A DNA stretch of 64,000 nucleotides from Vermamoeba vermiformis (Eukaryota > Tubulinea > Echinamoebida). Under the pieces are notes generated by a model. It was not told the origin of the DNA, made no database searches, and saw only the letters and a program-made list of their open reading frames with translations. Position 1 is the stretch's first letter. Each line of letters starts with the position of its first letter. Below are positions 1 through 12,319 of this stretch, in pieces. A program made the translations under genes and the position numbers. The stretch covers positions 354,178-418,177 of the forward strand of contig JBEWZL010000102.1 of the NCBI GenBank assembly GCA_045837725.1, given 5' to 3'.

Positions 1-313
1 TTTGAAAACGGATTTGTTGTTAACAACTGCACCAAGTTAGTTCACGCTTCGTGATATGAATTTTAACACGGAAGGCACGTCATACAAATATGTTAACTGA
101 TTTATTGTCGGTATTAGAGTTAATTTACACGAAGACGTTTCCTTGATCTGCCGATCGATCAGTTCGACAACCTGTCTTTCAATCACAATAAGAGTTAACT
201 ACAATTATAGATAAAATATTGGTTGGCCTTTAGCTTATCGCCATACAATAATTTCGGGCCGGTTTTGTGCATCAGCTAAAAATTTTTCTGCATTTTCACT
301 GCCGATTCAAAAG
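1..313. other. Upstream region of the SAP-domain gene
   Basis: I see no gene in this stretch. It is AT-rich and directly precedes the ATG at 314, so it probably holds the promoter and 5' leader of that gene. No TATA box or other core element can be named with confidence. Confidence 0.4.
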
Positions 314-1520
314 ATGAGCACTATTGACGTTAACTCATTAAAAGTAGCCGATTTGAAGAAAGAGCTTCAAACTCGTGGTCTTCCCACGAGCGGTGTCAAA
401 GCAGATTTGCAACAGAGATTGACTGAGGCTCTCGAAAAAGAAAAGGCCAGCAGTGCTTCCAACGGCGCTAAGAAGGATGATATTGACGAGTTTGATGACG
501 ATATAGTTGTAGAAACAGATGCACCGAAGAAAGAGACCACCACAACCACAACTGCAGCTGAATCTGCATCAGCCGATAAATCAAAAATCAACCCTGCTTT
601 ACAGCGCCTTGGCGTTCCCGTCAAAAGCGGTGATGACTCAGAGTCACCTGATGCTAAGCGACGAAAGGTCGAAGGTGCTTCAGGCGCATCTGTTGGTAAG
701 ACGAAGTATTTATTTAGCTAAAAAATCAATGTAAATTTTTGTTATTAAGATTTTACGCGTATTTTATTATATGGAATTATTTTACGTATTTTACAGCATT
801 TTATCGTATTTTTGAATAATATCTAACGATGTTTATTTTACAGAAACTACTAAAGCTGTAGACGACCCCGACAGAATCAGAAAACGAGCTGAAAAATTCG
901 GCGTTGCTCCAAAGATCGATTTGGTAAGTATAGGAGTGCTAAATTAGCTGATCGAGCGTCCACTCTCTGATCCACGATCCTTTTATTGCCTTCCAATTCA
1001 TATTCTAATCCTTTTATATTAATAGTTTAACGAACACTCTAAGAAACAACGTGCTCAACGTTTTGGATTGCCAATTAACGAAGGTAAGGCTCGAAAAATT
1101 GACTTTGTTACAAGTGCACTTTTCAGTACTGGATCCAGATTGATATGAAGCTCTATTGTGTCATATTTACTAATCGTATTATAGGCGGCAAGAGCGACGA
1201 TAAGAAAGCTATTAAAGTTGTACCTGAACAAGAGAGTGCGAAGATGAAGCAACGCGCTGAGCGATTTAACATCACTAATCCTCTTGACCCTGAGAAGCTT
1301 AAACAGTACGTGATCATTCTATCTATAATATATATGGACTATAATAGGCTATAAGTGTACATAACATACTAGGCAATATTATTATCACCCTTCTCGATAT
1401 GCAATAAGTTTTTTGGATCCGCCTTGCTTGCGGAGTTTGTCAAACTCGTCATATAATCGGATTAAATTACTTATTACTGTTTTATTTAGACGCCAAGAAC
1501 GATTCCAAGCTAAGAAATAA
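314..1520 (+). CDS. SAP domain-containing ribonucleoprotein (SARNP/Tho1-like)
   Basis: Predicted nuclear nucleic-acid-binding protein of the SARNP (CIP29)/yeast Tho1 type. Known members bind RNA/DNA and assist THO/TREX-linked mRNA export. Five exons: 314-695, 844-923, 1026-1083, 1185-1305 and 1490-1520. They join in frame to about 223 aa ending QERFQAKK. Residues about 8-42 form a SAP helix-extended-helix (VADLKKELQTRGLPTSG, then ADLQQRL). A Thr/Asp-rich acidic linker and a KRRK basic patch follow. The C-terminal half carries three repeats of the family's R-x-E/Q-R-F-G pattern (RAEKFGV, RAQRFGL, RAERFNI). These repeats together with the N-terminal SAP domain are the family signature. The ATG is the first in frame and immediately precedes the SAP domain. 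All introns have GT-AG ends. Confidence 0.85.
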
Positions 1521-1743
1521 ACTGCTGATCTTTGCGGTTCGAAGATCGTGCTGTCCGCCGATCGAAAAGCATTGTAAGAAATAAACATGTTGTCATCAAT
1601 CCAAACAATTAGCTGCGTTTGATGGAGGTGCAATAATAAGTCCTTTCCGCTGGCTTTTTTGTGAGGTTTGGATTCGCAGAATTTTTTGCCGCCCAAAACA
1701 GAAAGGTGCTAGTAATCGCTTTTAACACCAAAATAATTATAAA

Positions 1744-4700
1744 ATGACCACAAGGGCACATATTAATCCTTACGAATTGGACACGGAGGTTGATCTCGGC
1801 GTTGACACACAAGCGGATACCGCTTTACCGGACGAGGTAATGCAATTTTGAATTCGAATTTTATTGTAAAAATACTTGTAAATAATTATTTGAAATCAAT
1901 ATAGTTATTTTACTGTTAATCACCGAATCTTTTCTCAAATGAGGGAATATTCTATTTCGTGTAATATTTGATTAACTTCGAATATAATATTATTTTAATA
2001 TGTGAAGTGCACTGAGCAGCGTATTAATATTTTTAAAATTAATAGATCGGACATTCGTTTCAAGACTCAATGACAGAGAAATCAAGCTTGCCGTTTGTTT
2101 TACAGTTTCCACAAAGCCAAGACGTGCGCAGGAAAAATAATATTACGAAATCATTGGATAATTCAACGTGCCATTGGACTGGTAATTAAACAATCGCGAT
2201 CTCACGCGCACGAATAATTATGCTAATTTTAATAATGTTATAGGCGAAGTTATAAATGAACAAGATCAAGAACGGTTTTACGCTGCATTTAGCAAAAATG
2301 GAGAAGAATATACATTAGATGAAAGTGTATTAGCAACATCACCGAACAAAAAGTTACCAACAATCGGTCAGATCCATTGCTTGTGGGAAGACAAAAAGAC
2401 AGGAAAACGTATAGTAGAATTAAAAGTATATTATAGGTTCGTATAGTAGAACATTTGAGCCTTAAGGCATTTTTTAATTAATTTTTTAGACCGGAAGAAA
2501 CAAAAGAAGGAAGAAAACCATTTCAAGCGCCAAAAGAATTGCTTGATTCAAATTATTTTGCTCAATTTACGCTCGATCAAGTCACCAAGAAATGTTCAGT
2601 AGAAAGTTACGAGAAGTTTCGACGAAGGAGAGAATTTCCCGATGACGTTTATTATTTCCAAGATTTTTATGATTGCAGAGAACAGCGGACAATTGAAGAA
2701 ACACCGACAGATAATTTCAGCTTTAGAAGAAGAATTGTAAATATAGCACTCAATAGCAGATCACCAGTCAAAGCCAAAGAACAACCGTTGAAGACTAGCT
2801 CAAAAGCACCAGTCAATATCACTACCAAGACTAATAACACAACTAAAACTCCTGTCAATATAGAGAAGGCGCCAAAGAGAAACTCTCAGGAAAGTACGCA
2901 AAAGCAGAATAGTAAAGGCTCGGAGCCCGAGATCGACGAAGATGCCACCATAAAACTTACAATGCCCCCTATTGAAGACGATGATTTTGACTTTGGAGTG
3001 ATCGAAGAGCTAGCTGGCATCACAAACAACAACAGCATTGCCAAGCACTCGACGAACATCCAAGAGGCATCGACATTAATTACCACACAACGAGACGTTG
3101 AGAGGAAGAAGTCACCATCGTTAAGCGACGATGAAACAACGAGCGGTGGGTCAGACAAACGATCTAAAGTCAGCCCTAAGAAGACATCAAAGGCCAGCGA
3201 GTCCTCTTCGAGCAACAGTAAGACAACTTTAAGCGTGCAGCCTACGCCGACACGTGCCTCGAAATCTGCAAAGAAAGGCAACAGTTCACCTGTAGTGTCA
3301 TCGTCGCTGATGACGGATGACAGCGAAGATATGATTATGAAAGAGCTGGAGATTGAAGAAGAAGAGGTCACGCAGGCCAAGTCTCGCAGCCGTATCACAC
3401 GACAAGCTTCGACTGTGGACCAATCTGTAAATAGTAATAGTAAGAGCAAGCCAACTAAAGCTCAAACGCCCAAGAAAAAGCCAGCAAAAGACGAAAGTGA
3501 CGAAGAGTTTGAAGATCCAGAAGAGGAGAGGCCGAAGCCAAAGACACGCGGCCGACCAAAGAAACAACCCGCCAAGAAACAAGAGAGCGAAGAGGAGGCT
3601 TCTGAACACGAAGAGCCTGTCTCTGACGAGGAGGAGAGGCCAAAGCCTAAGAAAACAAGGTAAGACTAACGTTGTTGACATCTTTGACGTGTTGACGTTT
3701 TGACCTGACTCTATTGCTGTAGAGCTCAAGCCAAGAAAGCAGAGCCAAAGAAAAAGGCACAACAGAAAGCTGACAGCGTTGAGGCAAGCGACGAAGAAGA
3801 AACAGCGATCTTAGAGGCATTGGAACGCGAGACAGAGCAACTCGATGCAGTTAGAACGAACTCAGCCAAGAAAAAGAAGTTGCGTGCGTACACTGACAAC
3901 GACGAAGATGAGCAGAGTGACGGTGATAAGTCAGGCCCGAGCTCTCCTACAAAAATACCACAAACGAGGGCACGAGGAAAGTCCGCAAAGTCTTCTGAGA
4001 CCCCTCGCAAGAGCACTAAGAGCGCATTTGAGTTTGAAGGCAGCGAAGAGAAGAGTGATGAGGACGAGTCCCCGAGAAAGAAACGTGCGACTAGACGTTT
4101 ATCTGTAAATAGCAATGACAGCAAGGCTCGTGATAAGAAGCGTAAGTCACAACTGAGTAGCATTAAATAGTGAAATTTCACGATTAACGCACATTTTAAC
4201 AGCTAAAATTGAAGTCGAAGAAGACGTCGAGAATGAAGATTCAATCAGCGACAGCGAAGAAAAAAAGAAATGGACCTCGCCACGTAAGAACAAAGGGCCG
4301 GCATCGAAGCGTGAAAAAATCAAAGAGATGTTGCAGAAGTATCCGAAGCTTTCAGAACTCGACAACAACGATCCGTTTGAAGATTACGACAAGGCCAATG
4401 ATGTCTTTGAGGCAGCTACTGAGCCCATTGTAGTCGACGTGGAAAAATTCAACGGACGTACGATGAAACAGGCCCTCGATACTGAAGACAACGACTTTGA
4501 ACTCGACAATTTCTTGAAGGACACACCGAGGACGAAGAGACAAAAGCAATTGACACCGTTAGTCTCGAAAAATGATTTTGGTTCTCGACTTAGGCTCTTT
4601 GTCAAACAGAATGAAATACTACCAGAACTGGGATATTGCTGGTACGTCAAAAATTTTATCAAATTTATTTATGTCTTTGAGTACTAATGTGCATGCGTGC

Positions 4701-6842
4701 AGAAACTAAGGAAGTTATTGATGTCGATGATGATTCGCAAGACAACAAGAAGAACAGCAACAACAACAGTATTGGCTCGTACTCGTCAAGGCCTAAAAAC
4801 AAATCAGCACAGATGAAGTTAGACTTTGCCCCGGTCACCGAGAAGACCTCGTCCGCGGCCTCGTTGTCACGTTCAAATCACAGCAATAGCGGCACACCGG
4901 TCAGAAAGTCACCGTACTTCTCGTCCAATCAGCAATCAACACCTCCTTCTTCGAGCAAAGTCAAAGTGAAAACTGAACACGATCCGTTTATCAGCAGCAT
5001 CTTGTCGAAGTACGATGATGATGAGGTTGAAGAGAAAGACAAGGAGATTATTGATCTGAGCACGCAACGGCCAGTGTCACAAGTGGTTACTAAGACCAAC
5101 AAACCAGTTGTGCAAGACGTCGACGAAGATGACTTCAAATCACAGCCGAAGAAAAAGGAAGAAATGGAAGATTTCGATGAATTCGATGTTGAGTCCATGT
5201 TACGCGAGGTCGAAAAAATGGGCGGTGAAGATAGCGAGCCAAAAGAAAGTGCGCCAGTTATTGCCATTGACGACAGCTCGTTAGACGGACACAAGAATAA
5301 CGTGTCTAAAAATAGCTCTCGTAAGAAAATTGACACGAGTCCTTCATCGGACAACAATTCTGAGAGCAGCACAACGAGAGACAGCAAAAAACGAAAACGT
5401 GGATCCGACGAGAGGAAGCAACGGACACTAGGAACATTAAATATTATAGGTGCACCCGAGCCTAATCTGCTTGCTGAGCCACCAAAGAAAAAACGACGTT
5501 TAAGCGAACATATTGATAGGTAAAGTAGCAGATCCACATCAGATCCAATTTTATTTTTAACTCTTTTACTTGGTTATAGAGTCAAATCTAAGCTTAGATA
5601 TGGCATGGATGAAGAGGAGGTGTTTATGGACAAAGAAGAAGACGAAGAAATGGACGATGAGTTGCGTGACTTTATCGTTGATGACAACGCCGAACTGTCG
5701 CAGTACGAGAGTCAAGCGCTGCCGATTGATGATGTGGGCGACGAGGACAGCGCGAGAGACGACGCAGCGAGTCAAAGTTCAGTGAAGGCTTTGGCTGACA
5801 CACTCGTCAAAGAAGGAGGTGAGTCGTGTTGGCTGTTATGGTCCACTAATGCGACGACTAACATTTGATTATAGAAACCAAGTTCTTATCGACCACATTC
5901 AAGATGAGCGATGCTTTTAAGATCTTCATTCAGTACCTGGTCAGTTGCATGTTGGATCCGAACTTTGCCTCTGAAGTTGAGCGCAAACAAGGTACGCAGT
6001 CATTGGACTAACAATAGCGTTCTTTAAGATATGTTTTCTAATTAATTATTATACTTAGATGATTACTTCAGACCAGCAGTGCGCAAGATCCACGACGATC
6101 TGTTTTCGAAGAAAGAAGTTATTATTCGCAGCAGTGCTTGGAATGCTCAATTCAAGGTATGTTTGCAAATGACACGTGTCAAACTTGTCACTCCACAAAA
6201 GTCGCTAACTATCGCTACGTCAGTCCAACCTGGATCGATTGCCCGTGTTCCGTTCGTACAAAATGTCGCACCCTGAAGGCGAGTGCGATGCCTGCAAGCG
6301 ATCAATGCACACTGCGAGCTGGCAGATCGTGCTCGAAGGTGTCTCGTACGATGCAACTGCGTACTGGAAAGATGGGCCCACGAACGTACGTACATTGCTT
6401 CAGTGAACGATTGATTCAGTGAAAACTTACCGTTCATTAATAGACCAATCCTAATCCGAACCGAGAGCCGGAACAATACACTTACAACTTGGGCCGATTT
6501 TGTCACAAGAGAACTGAACTGTTTCACAGACTTCATCACTACAAGATCCGCTTGAACGAACAAATCACCGTAAGTTTAAAGTATTGAGCTATCATTCATA
6601 TTTAACTGATATTTTCTAGGAACGAATGAATCAATTGCCAAGCTCGCTATCAGAAAATGAAGTGATTGACACGATACTAGACGATCAGTTGTGGATTAAT
6701 AGAGTAAGCCAGTCATAAACATAAAGCACTATAGATGATTAATTATTAACACTAACATTCGTAGTTATGGAAGCAGTTCCAAGTCCTACGAGAAGACGCG
6801 TTGCAATTCGGAGCTAAAGGCAGCGAAGATGGACACGACTAA
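1744..6842 (+). CDS. BAH domain and DUF4211 chromatin-associated protein
   Basis: Large predicted nuclear protein of about 1,390 aa. Fourteen exons: 1744-1836, 2046-2181, 2244-2436, 2490-3659, 3723-4141, 4203-about 4641, 4703-5519, 5580-5818, 5875-5991, 6059-6156, 6224-6385, 6444-6569, 6620-6703 and 6765-6842. Residues about 75-200 look like a BAH domain (GQIHCLWEDKKTGKRIVELK, then VYYFQDFYDCREQ), a fold that recognises nucleosomes or histone marks. The middle 900 residues are disordered, rich in Lys, Ser, Glu and Asp, with AT-hook-like RGRPKK near 3550. The C-terminal 250 residues match DUF4211: an FLSTTFKMSDAFKIFIQYLV start, a CDACKRSMHTASW cysteine motif and a closing LWKQFQVLREDALQFG. The BAH plus DUF4211 pairing supports a chromatin role, but no biochemical function is known to me. 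The obvious donor at about 4641 leaves phase 2 while the next exon needs phase 1, so that junction is uncertain. Confidence 0.8.
6170..6181. promoter_or_regulatory. Intronic palindrome TGACACGTGTCA (copy 1)
   Basis: Perfect 12-bp palindrome with a CACGTG (E-box/G-box) core, inside an intron (6157-6223) of the BAH/DUF4211 gene. The same 12-mer recurs in introns of unrelated genes at 30703, 40246, 58872, 58909 and 60066. The function is unknown. Confidence 0.5.
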
Positions 6843-7319
6843 ATATGTAGATAAAAACGTAAACCAGTTTGAAGAACCAGATTTGAATATGTTTTTTCCT
6901 ATTTACAAATAATACAAATACAAGTACATGGTATCAGCTCAAAGTCATGAGTGCAATAACCACATTGGCGATCTTGCTGAGCGAACGATAGATCCGTGAA
7001 GAAGAGAGGTCGAGCATCCAGAAAGACGGCGATTAATGAAACTTCAAACTCAGCATAGTAGAGTAAGCAGGTGTACCGACAAGGCGAATTGTGTTTAGGG
7101 TTCGTGGCACTCACCAGCTTGCAGGTACCGACTCCAGGGAGTGTGTAGACAATAATGAGCTTGGTTTCTCCTCAGGTACCATTCACGAAGGTAGCTCGAC
7201 GAGCCCATTCTCCTTTCGGTATTCGGAAAAACCTGACCAGATCGATCCAAATTTTCTGTTCGAAAGTTAGTTAATTCCGATTTGAAGTTAATGATCTTAT
7301 TCTTGCGTAGATCAAGGTT
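6843..7319 (-). other. Spacer with possible gene remnant
   Basis: On the minus strand there is a continuous open stretch at 6899-7114 with no start-codon context and no recognisable motif. It may be a downstream exon of the short membrane-protein frame at 7320-7664, whose own frame closes first. I see no known domain and cannot assign a product. Confidence 0.2.
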
Positions 7320-7664
7320 CTAAATGGTAAGCACCTTCTTTCCTTTTGCTAGGTTCTTGTGACGGATCAAGCCAGAGATTCCACCAGAGGCCAGCAGAAT
7401 GAGGTGTAGCCCGGCAATGACTCTATCTCTCTTTGATCTAGCGAAAATGTAGGCACTTATGAAGAACGGGAGATCTAGTAGCGCAGGCGCGATCCAACAG
7501 CCGGCGAACAAGAGAGTAGCGATGGCGTTGGTTGCTCTAACATCCTTGATGAGCTTTAGCTTCGATCGAAGATTGTAGAGGCATTCCTCCGGCGTTGTGT
7601 AGTACGTTATGTTGGGTTGCGCCGATCTGTTGAATGCAGGAAAGGAGTTGCGGCAGATGACCAC
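7320..7664 (-). CDS. Putative small membrane protein next to dispersed repeat
   Basis: Unrecognised 114-aa frame. It has two hydrophobic stretches, NAIATLLFAGCWIAPALL running into LPFFISAYIFA, and DRVIAGLHLILLASGG, so it may span the membrane twice. It starts about 50 bp beyond the end of repeat copy 1 in the same reading direction, so the repeat may supply its promoter or first exons. The segment DLPFF...RVIAGLHLILL resembles DLPIF...RLIIAGLFIVLL encoded at about 26620-26710, beyond repeat copy 4. That suggests a repeat-linked gene family. It may be a fragment. Confidence 0.3.
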   Translation of the reverse strand: MVICRNSFPAFNRSAQPNITYYTTPEECLYNLRSKLKLIKDVRATNAIATLLFAGCWIAPALLDLPFFISAYIFARSKRDRVIAGLHLILLASGGISGLIRHKNLAKGKKVLTI

Positions 7665-7714
7665 ATTCGCGCAGGATTTCCTTTTGTTAGTTGCGTTTTG
7701 TCGGAAGTATAGAG

Positions 7715-8370
7715 AACTTGGTTAGCGGAGAGATAGGACTCAATTTTGTCTGGTTCGACAAAGGTGAAGAGCGAGTTTGCGCGCGCGAGCTGATTTGAAA
7801 ATTGAAACGGAATAAACTCCAATTTTAGCGCATAAGAATACTACGACTATTATTTGTAAAGGCGAGGATAATCATACGAACTCAAACGACAAGCCCAAAA
7901 AAGTCCGAGTCAGATTTAAGAAAATAAAAATTAAGACTTCCAGAATTTTAGAATATTATATAGCAGCTCAATATATTATCTATGACTATTTTATGGCATT
8001 TAGACGATCGTTGCTCAATTTATAAAAAACTTACTTGCGAGTTTGACTCGCGTACTGGAAGTCAGAGAGCTTTGTCTGAGTCCGTCTGGTGAATCTGCAA
8101 GAAGAATAAGTATCAATTAGTGTCTGTAGTATGAAAGAAGCAATATCTAAATTGAAAAGAGAGAATCAGTACTTGCCAAAGGCTGAGGGTACGGAGAGCT
8201 TGATCTGCGATCGTACGGAGGACTCCTTCTTGCTATGAATGATCATAATGAGGCAATACTTATATTAGATACTTGCTTCTTTCATGGTCGTGGCTTTGGA
8301 AGCGCAATGAGAATGAGCGAACAAATCGGAAGTTCATTTTCATTTTCGTTTGGTCAACGATGGGTCAAAC
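7715..8370 (-). repeat. Dispersed ~660-bp repeat, copy 1
   Basis: Four near-full copies lie in the window: this one and 9152-9811 reading minus, 19883-20539 and 24258-24920 reading plus. In the plus sense each begins TTTGACCAATCGTTGACC and ends near CTCTCCGCTAACC. All share an exon-like block (ending ACTCGCAA before GTAAGT) between polypyrimidine/AG and donor-like signals. All also share a short conserved frame, FVEPDKIESYLSAN, near the end. This copy is followed in its own direction by the membrane-protein frame at 7664. It could be a terminal repeat of a mobile element or the conserved 5' end of a duplicated gene family. Confidence 0.75.
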
Positions 8371-8379
8371 AAAAGAAAA

Positions 8380-9150
8380 AAGAGCGCGAACCTCGTTTAA
8401 TCTTGAGCCACGAGATATACGTATCGATTTCGGCAAGCAAAAGACAATACGAAAATCCAATGAATTGCAAAGTTTAATATGTAAGAAATACAATTAGCCT
8501 TGAAAAGACGGGCTACGAAGTCCGTACGGCACATTGAGTAAAGTTTGAGGCATCGAATTGATGTTCAAAGCATTTGACCAAGGTGGTGCTGCGGTACATT
8601 TGGAAATAGCCTTTGGAGCTGTTTGCTGCCTGTCTTCTTAAGCCGGCAGCAGTTGTAGGCGCGTTGTAGACGCACGTCTTCTTTTTTTTGGGGGGTCGCG
8701 CTTGGGTTTTTCCTTTTTTGGGGGGGGGAGTAGTAATAACTGACGGTGCTGTGCGTGCGCGCTACACCTCGATTAGAAGGGTTGTCCGATCCTCTACAAA
8801 ACAATTAATATTAACATGGTTTGTCATCTAAATGGTTACTTACTGCCTCTTTAAGCTCTTGTTCTCGTTTCGCGCAGGCGTAATCAGAAATCGCCAACTG
8901 TTTGTATCGACGACTTCGTTGCTGCTGTTCGTCCGGCTTCCTGTTAGACGCGTTAATTCTCGTAATAATAACAATAACAACAATAAGATACAACTTATCT
9001 ATACTTTTCCTTTGTACGTCTTTCTGAAGAGCTATGACGTAAACTGTGCTTGTCTTCCTTTAAAGATTCTTGGTTCTCACTTTCGGGTGATGCTCTACTG
9101 GTTGCTTCGTTAAACCTACTTTGTTAGTTGTATTCCGTACGGCGTTTTGA
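8380..9150 (-). repeat. Short internal segment between repeat copies 2 and 1
   Basis: This segment lies between two repeat copies in direct orientation. On the minus strand its pieces match the region after copy 4. About 8740-8840 matches 25375-25480 (shared ACCATGTT, ATATTAATTGTT and GCGCGCACGCACAG blocks). About 8600-8680 matches 26340-26400 (CCTACAACTGCT). About 8380-8530 matches 26413-26570 (CCGTACGGACTTCG, then GCCGAAATCG). It therefore looks like a short form of a longer internal region. A poly-G/poly-T low-complexity stretch lies at about 8675-8735. No recognisable domain is encoded. Confidence 0.6.
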
Positions 9151-9151
9151 C

Positions 9152-9811
9152 AACTTGGTTAGCGGAGAGATAGGACTCAATTTTATCTGGTTCGACAAAG
9201 GTGAAGAGCGAGTTCGCGCGCGCGAGCTGTTTTCAAACTGAACAAGGGAATTCCGCCGGATAAACTCCAATTTTAGCGCATAAAAACAATATGACTACTA
9301 TTGTTTAAGGCGATAATCATAGGAACTCAAACGACCAACCAAAAAAAAGTCCGAGTCAGATTTGAGAAAATAAAAATTAAGACTTCCATAATTTTAGAAT
9401 ATTATATAATAACTCAATATATTATCTATGACTATTTTATGGTATTCAGACGATAGTTGTTCAATTTTTAAAAAACTTACTTGCGAGTTTGACTCGCGTA
9501 CTGGAAGTCAGAGAGCTTTGTCTGAGTCCGTCTGATGAGTCTGCGAGAAGAATAAGCATCAATTAGTGTCTGTAGTATGAAATAAGCAATATCTAAATTG
9601 AAAAGAGAATCAGTACTTGCCAAAGGCTGCGGGTACGAAGATCTCGAGAACTGCGGACGTACGGAGGACTCCTTCTTGCCGAACGATCATGATGAGGCAA
9701 TGCTTATATTAGATACTTGCTTCTTTCATGGTCGTGGCTTTGGAAGTGCACTGAGAATGCGAACAAATTGGAAGTTCATTTCCATTTTCGTTTGGTCAAC
9801 GATTGGTCAAA
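9152..9811 (-). repeat. Dispersed ~660-bp repeat, copy 2
   Basis: Second minus-strand copy of the family described at 7715-8370, easily alignable with it throughout, including the block around CGAGTTTGACTCGCGTAC. With copy 1 it forms a direct-repeat pair flanking about 780 bp. No clear target-site duplication is visible at its outer edge. Confidence 0.75.
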
Positions 9812-10480
9812 TAAGATAAACGATTAGCAAAAGGAGATTGCTAATCGAACTAAAAAGCTTCAAGATAAGGTTAACAATACTGAGCCTATATCTAGAACAG
9901 ATCCAAAAGAAAATTCTGATGATAGCCAAAGAATGAAATTTAAAAGACAAGTCTCGTTGCTTTGAATGGGACATGACCTTCGATGAGACTGGTACCATTG
10001 CTTGCACCATTTAGGAGCATGTACCTTGAAATTCACAGTACGGACTCACGCCAGGTCCTGTCCCGAGGAACACCTTTTGCGGTCCACAAGTGGTGGGATC
10101 TCGATATTAAGTTCGAGATTGAATGTAGCGCATCTATAGGGATTCCCTTCATTGTCATTAAATGAACTAGAGTTTGTGATTGGATCCACCAACAGATCTA
10201 GCGTATTGACGCTTATCTAACCTCGCAACAATGTTTATGAATGAGTTATTGGTATATGTGCCTCATATTAATGTTTCAGATGGTTCCGCAATGATGAGAG
10301 TAATAGAAGGGGTATTTAGCGAGCCTTGTAAGCCGGTCAGTGGGGCTCGTCAAGGTACAAAATCTGATCAATTAATTAAAAAGAGGACTTGACAGCGGGA
10401 CATGAACACATAATTAAACGCGGAGATTGCACGAGATGGGACCAAAAGGAAGAATTTTAATGGGACAAAGGAACCGGACA
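9812..10480. other. Intergenic accessory stretch without a recognisable gene
   Basis: The only open frames are short (60-67 aa) and match no family I recognise. The stretch lies just outside repeat copy 2 and may be degraded transposon or gene debris. Nothing more can be supported. Confidence 0.3.
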
Positions 10481-10970
10481 GAAATTATTACCTTTTATGG
10501 AATGGACCTTTGAACTCGTCTCCATAGTGTTCTTCCCCTTTAGTGGGTCTTGCAAAAATTTTTTTTTTTTTTTTTTTGATCCGGACCGGAGCTACCTTCA
10601 CTCCAGTCCTCTTTACGGCAGCAACTCGATCGCTTAGGGCCGTCCTCTCCGATGTCGTGCTCATCGTTATTGTGCGCACAAGAGAGAGAGCCTTTCGCGG
10701 GCGAGCTTCATATTGGCAGCGTGATTGGGCCGCTCCTCTCCTGAATTCGTAGAGATACGGACCCCTGCCCCCGTCCATCAGGATTGTTTTTTGCCCCACC
10801 ACCGGGGACCGTCGCCACGGACGGGCCCGGCCTGGGTTAGAGGGAGAGAGGCGGGCAGGAAAAGAGAAAAGATGGGAAGGGGAGGGGGGCGCCGGCGAAA
10901 GGGGGCGGGGGGGGGGAGGGGAAAGAGGGGCTCGTAGGCGTGGTAAAAAAAAAAAATTCTTTCGGCTTTG
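10481..10970. other. GC-rich low-complexity island
   Basis: This block differs from its surroundings. It has a T-run at 10559-10578, a GC-rich section at 10580-10820, and a strongly purine-skewed G-rich tract at about 10830-10935 with many runs of three or more G, capable in principle of forming G-quadruplexes. An A-run at about 10946-10957 closes it. A 104-aa minus-strand frame (10488-10802) crosses it but looks compositional rather than genic. The origin is unknown: an inserted element or a simple-repeat expansion. Confidence 0.5.
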
Positions 10971-11102
10971 GTATTGATTGTTGTCGCAATAAGTCTCTAT
11001 TTTGAGTGAATAGCTAATATTTATTGAACGAGTAACAAGCGATTTTTAAAACTGAGCTTTAAATATATAAATTTGATTGTAAATTAGAAAAAATGATTAA
11101 AT

Positions 11103-12319
11103 TTAAGGCAACTGAAGTAAAGCAGCGTAAGAGTAAATCTGATTTGAGCCCTTTTCGATCAGCAAGGCACCGCTCGAAGATCCCGAGCCCAGGTCGTAGC
11201 TGTACAAGCCGTTGTCAGGAGACAGCCACAAAATGGTGCTAGGGTGTTCAGCATCAACTTGGACCGTACCAGGGACGATTGGAACCTGCGCATAACAAAC
11301 ATTAGATAATGTTTCAATTTTTCCATTTTAGGCAAGTCCAGTACACGTACCTGATTAAGCGAAGCAATTACGTTCCATTGGCAGTTCGAAGTTGATAAAT
11401 TGACCACCGACGTTTGAGTTATAGCGAAGCTGTTGCTGGTTGGATGTTGGATCAAAAACACGTAGTGCGATCCTGCGTTCCAGATCGGCTGCGAGATGGT
11501 AGAGTTGCTGAACGGTGCCTTGCAGATCGTTTGGGTCGACGAAGCGAGATTGAATACAGTAACATGATCGCTCTCTAATTTTTTAAATAGAAGTCAAAGT
11601 AGGATCGAGTCTTAGGCGAACAAAGGTAATATTACGATGCTAAATATTATGGAACTAATACTTGCCAAGGAACGTATTCTTTTGGTCGCGAGAGACTAAC
11701 ACTAATTCGTTCTTATTTGTCGGATTAAATGCAGCGAACAACGGCTGGCTGTTGCTATTCATATATACGCTTGGTGATGCAGTCCAAGCCGCAATATCTA
11801 AGGAATACATCTGAAAACCGCCGCCAAAAATGCACGAGAAAAAGACAACTGGATGCGCAACAAAAAAGTTAGATCTTTGTCACTAACAACGATAGGGATC
11901 CAAACTTACCGTTTTCTGACGCGAAAATAGCTCCTCCGCAGCTATACGGTGCCATTTGAAGGTAAAGTGGGCCACTGTTCAAAACTTGGCCGGTGGTAGT
12001 GTCGATCACTGCAGCGCTTAGCTCTTGTTGCTGTAACTCAAAGTAAATTAAGGAAGAGCTGTACGGAGATTGTGCCAACATGGGGTGCTCGTCCAATAAC
12101 TCAAAATACCAAGTGCCTAATTTTAAATATTTATTTAAATAAATATCCAATAAATATCTTGCTGTAACAACACTTACTAGTCTGCTCAACGACACCACTT
12201 GTCTTGTTGACAGCGTAGATGCCCACTTTGTTCCAATTAGTCGCTCGGATCGCACTCAGTGACGCGGATGCGACAGTTAAAAATAAGATGCAAAATATAG
12301 AAACCTTAGCAACGCTCAT
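11103..12319 (-). CDS. Secreted protein, unknown family
   Basis: Five-exon gene (11103-11285, 11351-11574, 11666-11797, 11910-12116 and 12178-12319). The protein of about 295 aa begins with a clear signal peptide (VSIFCILFLTVASASLS). The rest contains repeated motifs such as GLYSYDLGSG and SQPIWNAGSHYVF, which would suit a beta-propeller-like secreted fold, but I recognise no family. It faces the plus-strand gene at 12570 across a 250-bp shared promoter, and that gene encodes a protein of similar size and style. The intron after 11666 appears to use a GC donor (GCAAGT) with a normal AG acceptor, because this choice alone keeps the frame. Confidence 0.65.

Noticed and set aside
2886-3762. Long minus-strand frames opposite the BAH/DUF4211 gene
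   Set aside because: They are antisense shadows of a Ser/Glu/Lys-rich coding exon and encode low-complexity Ser/Leu/Phe strings with no motif.
8235-9819. Conserved plus-strand frame within the repeats (LDTCFFHGRGFGSA)
   Set aside because: The conservation follows from the repeat itself. The frame lies antisense to the exon-like block and shows no independent coding evidence.
10488-10802. 104-aa minus-strand frame in the GC-rich island
   Set aside because: It crosses a poly-K homopolymer and has no domain. It is best explained by composition.
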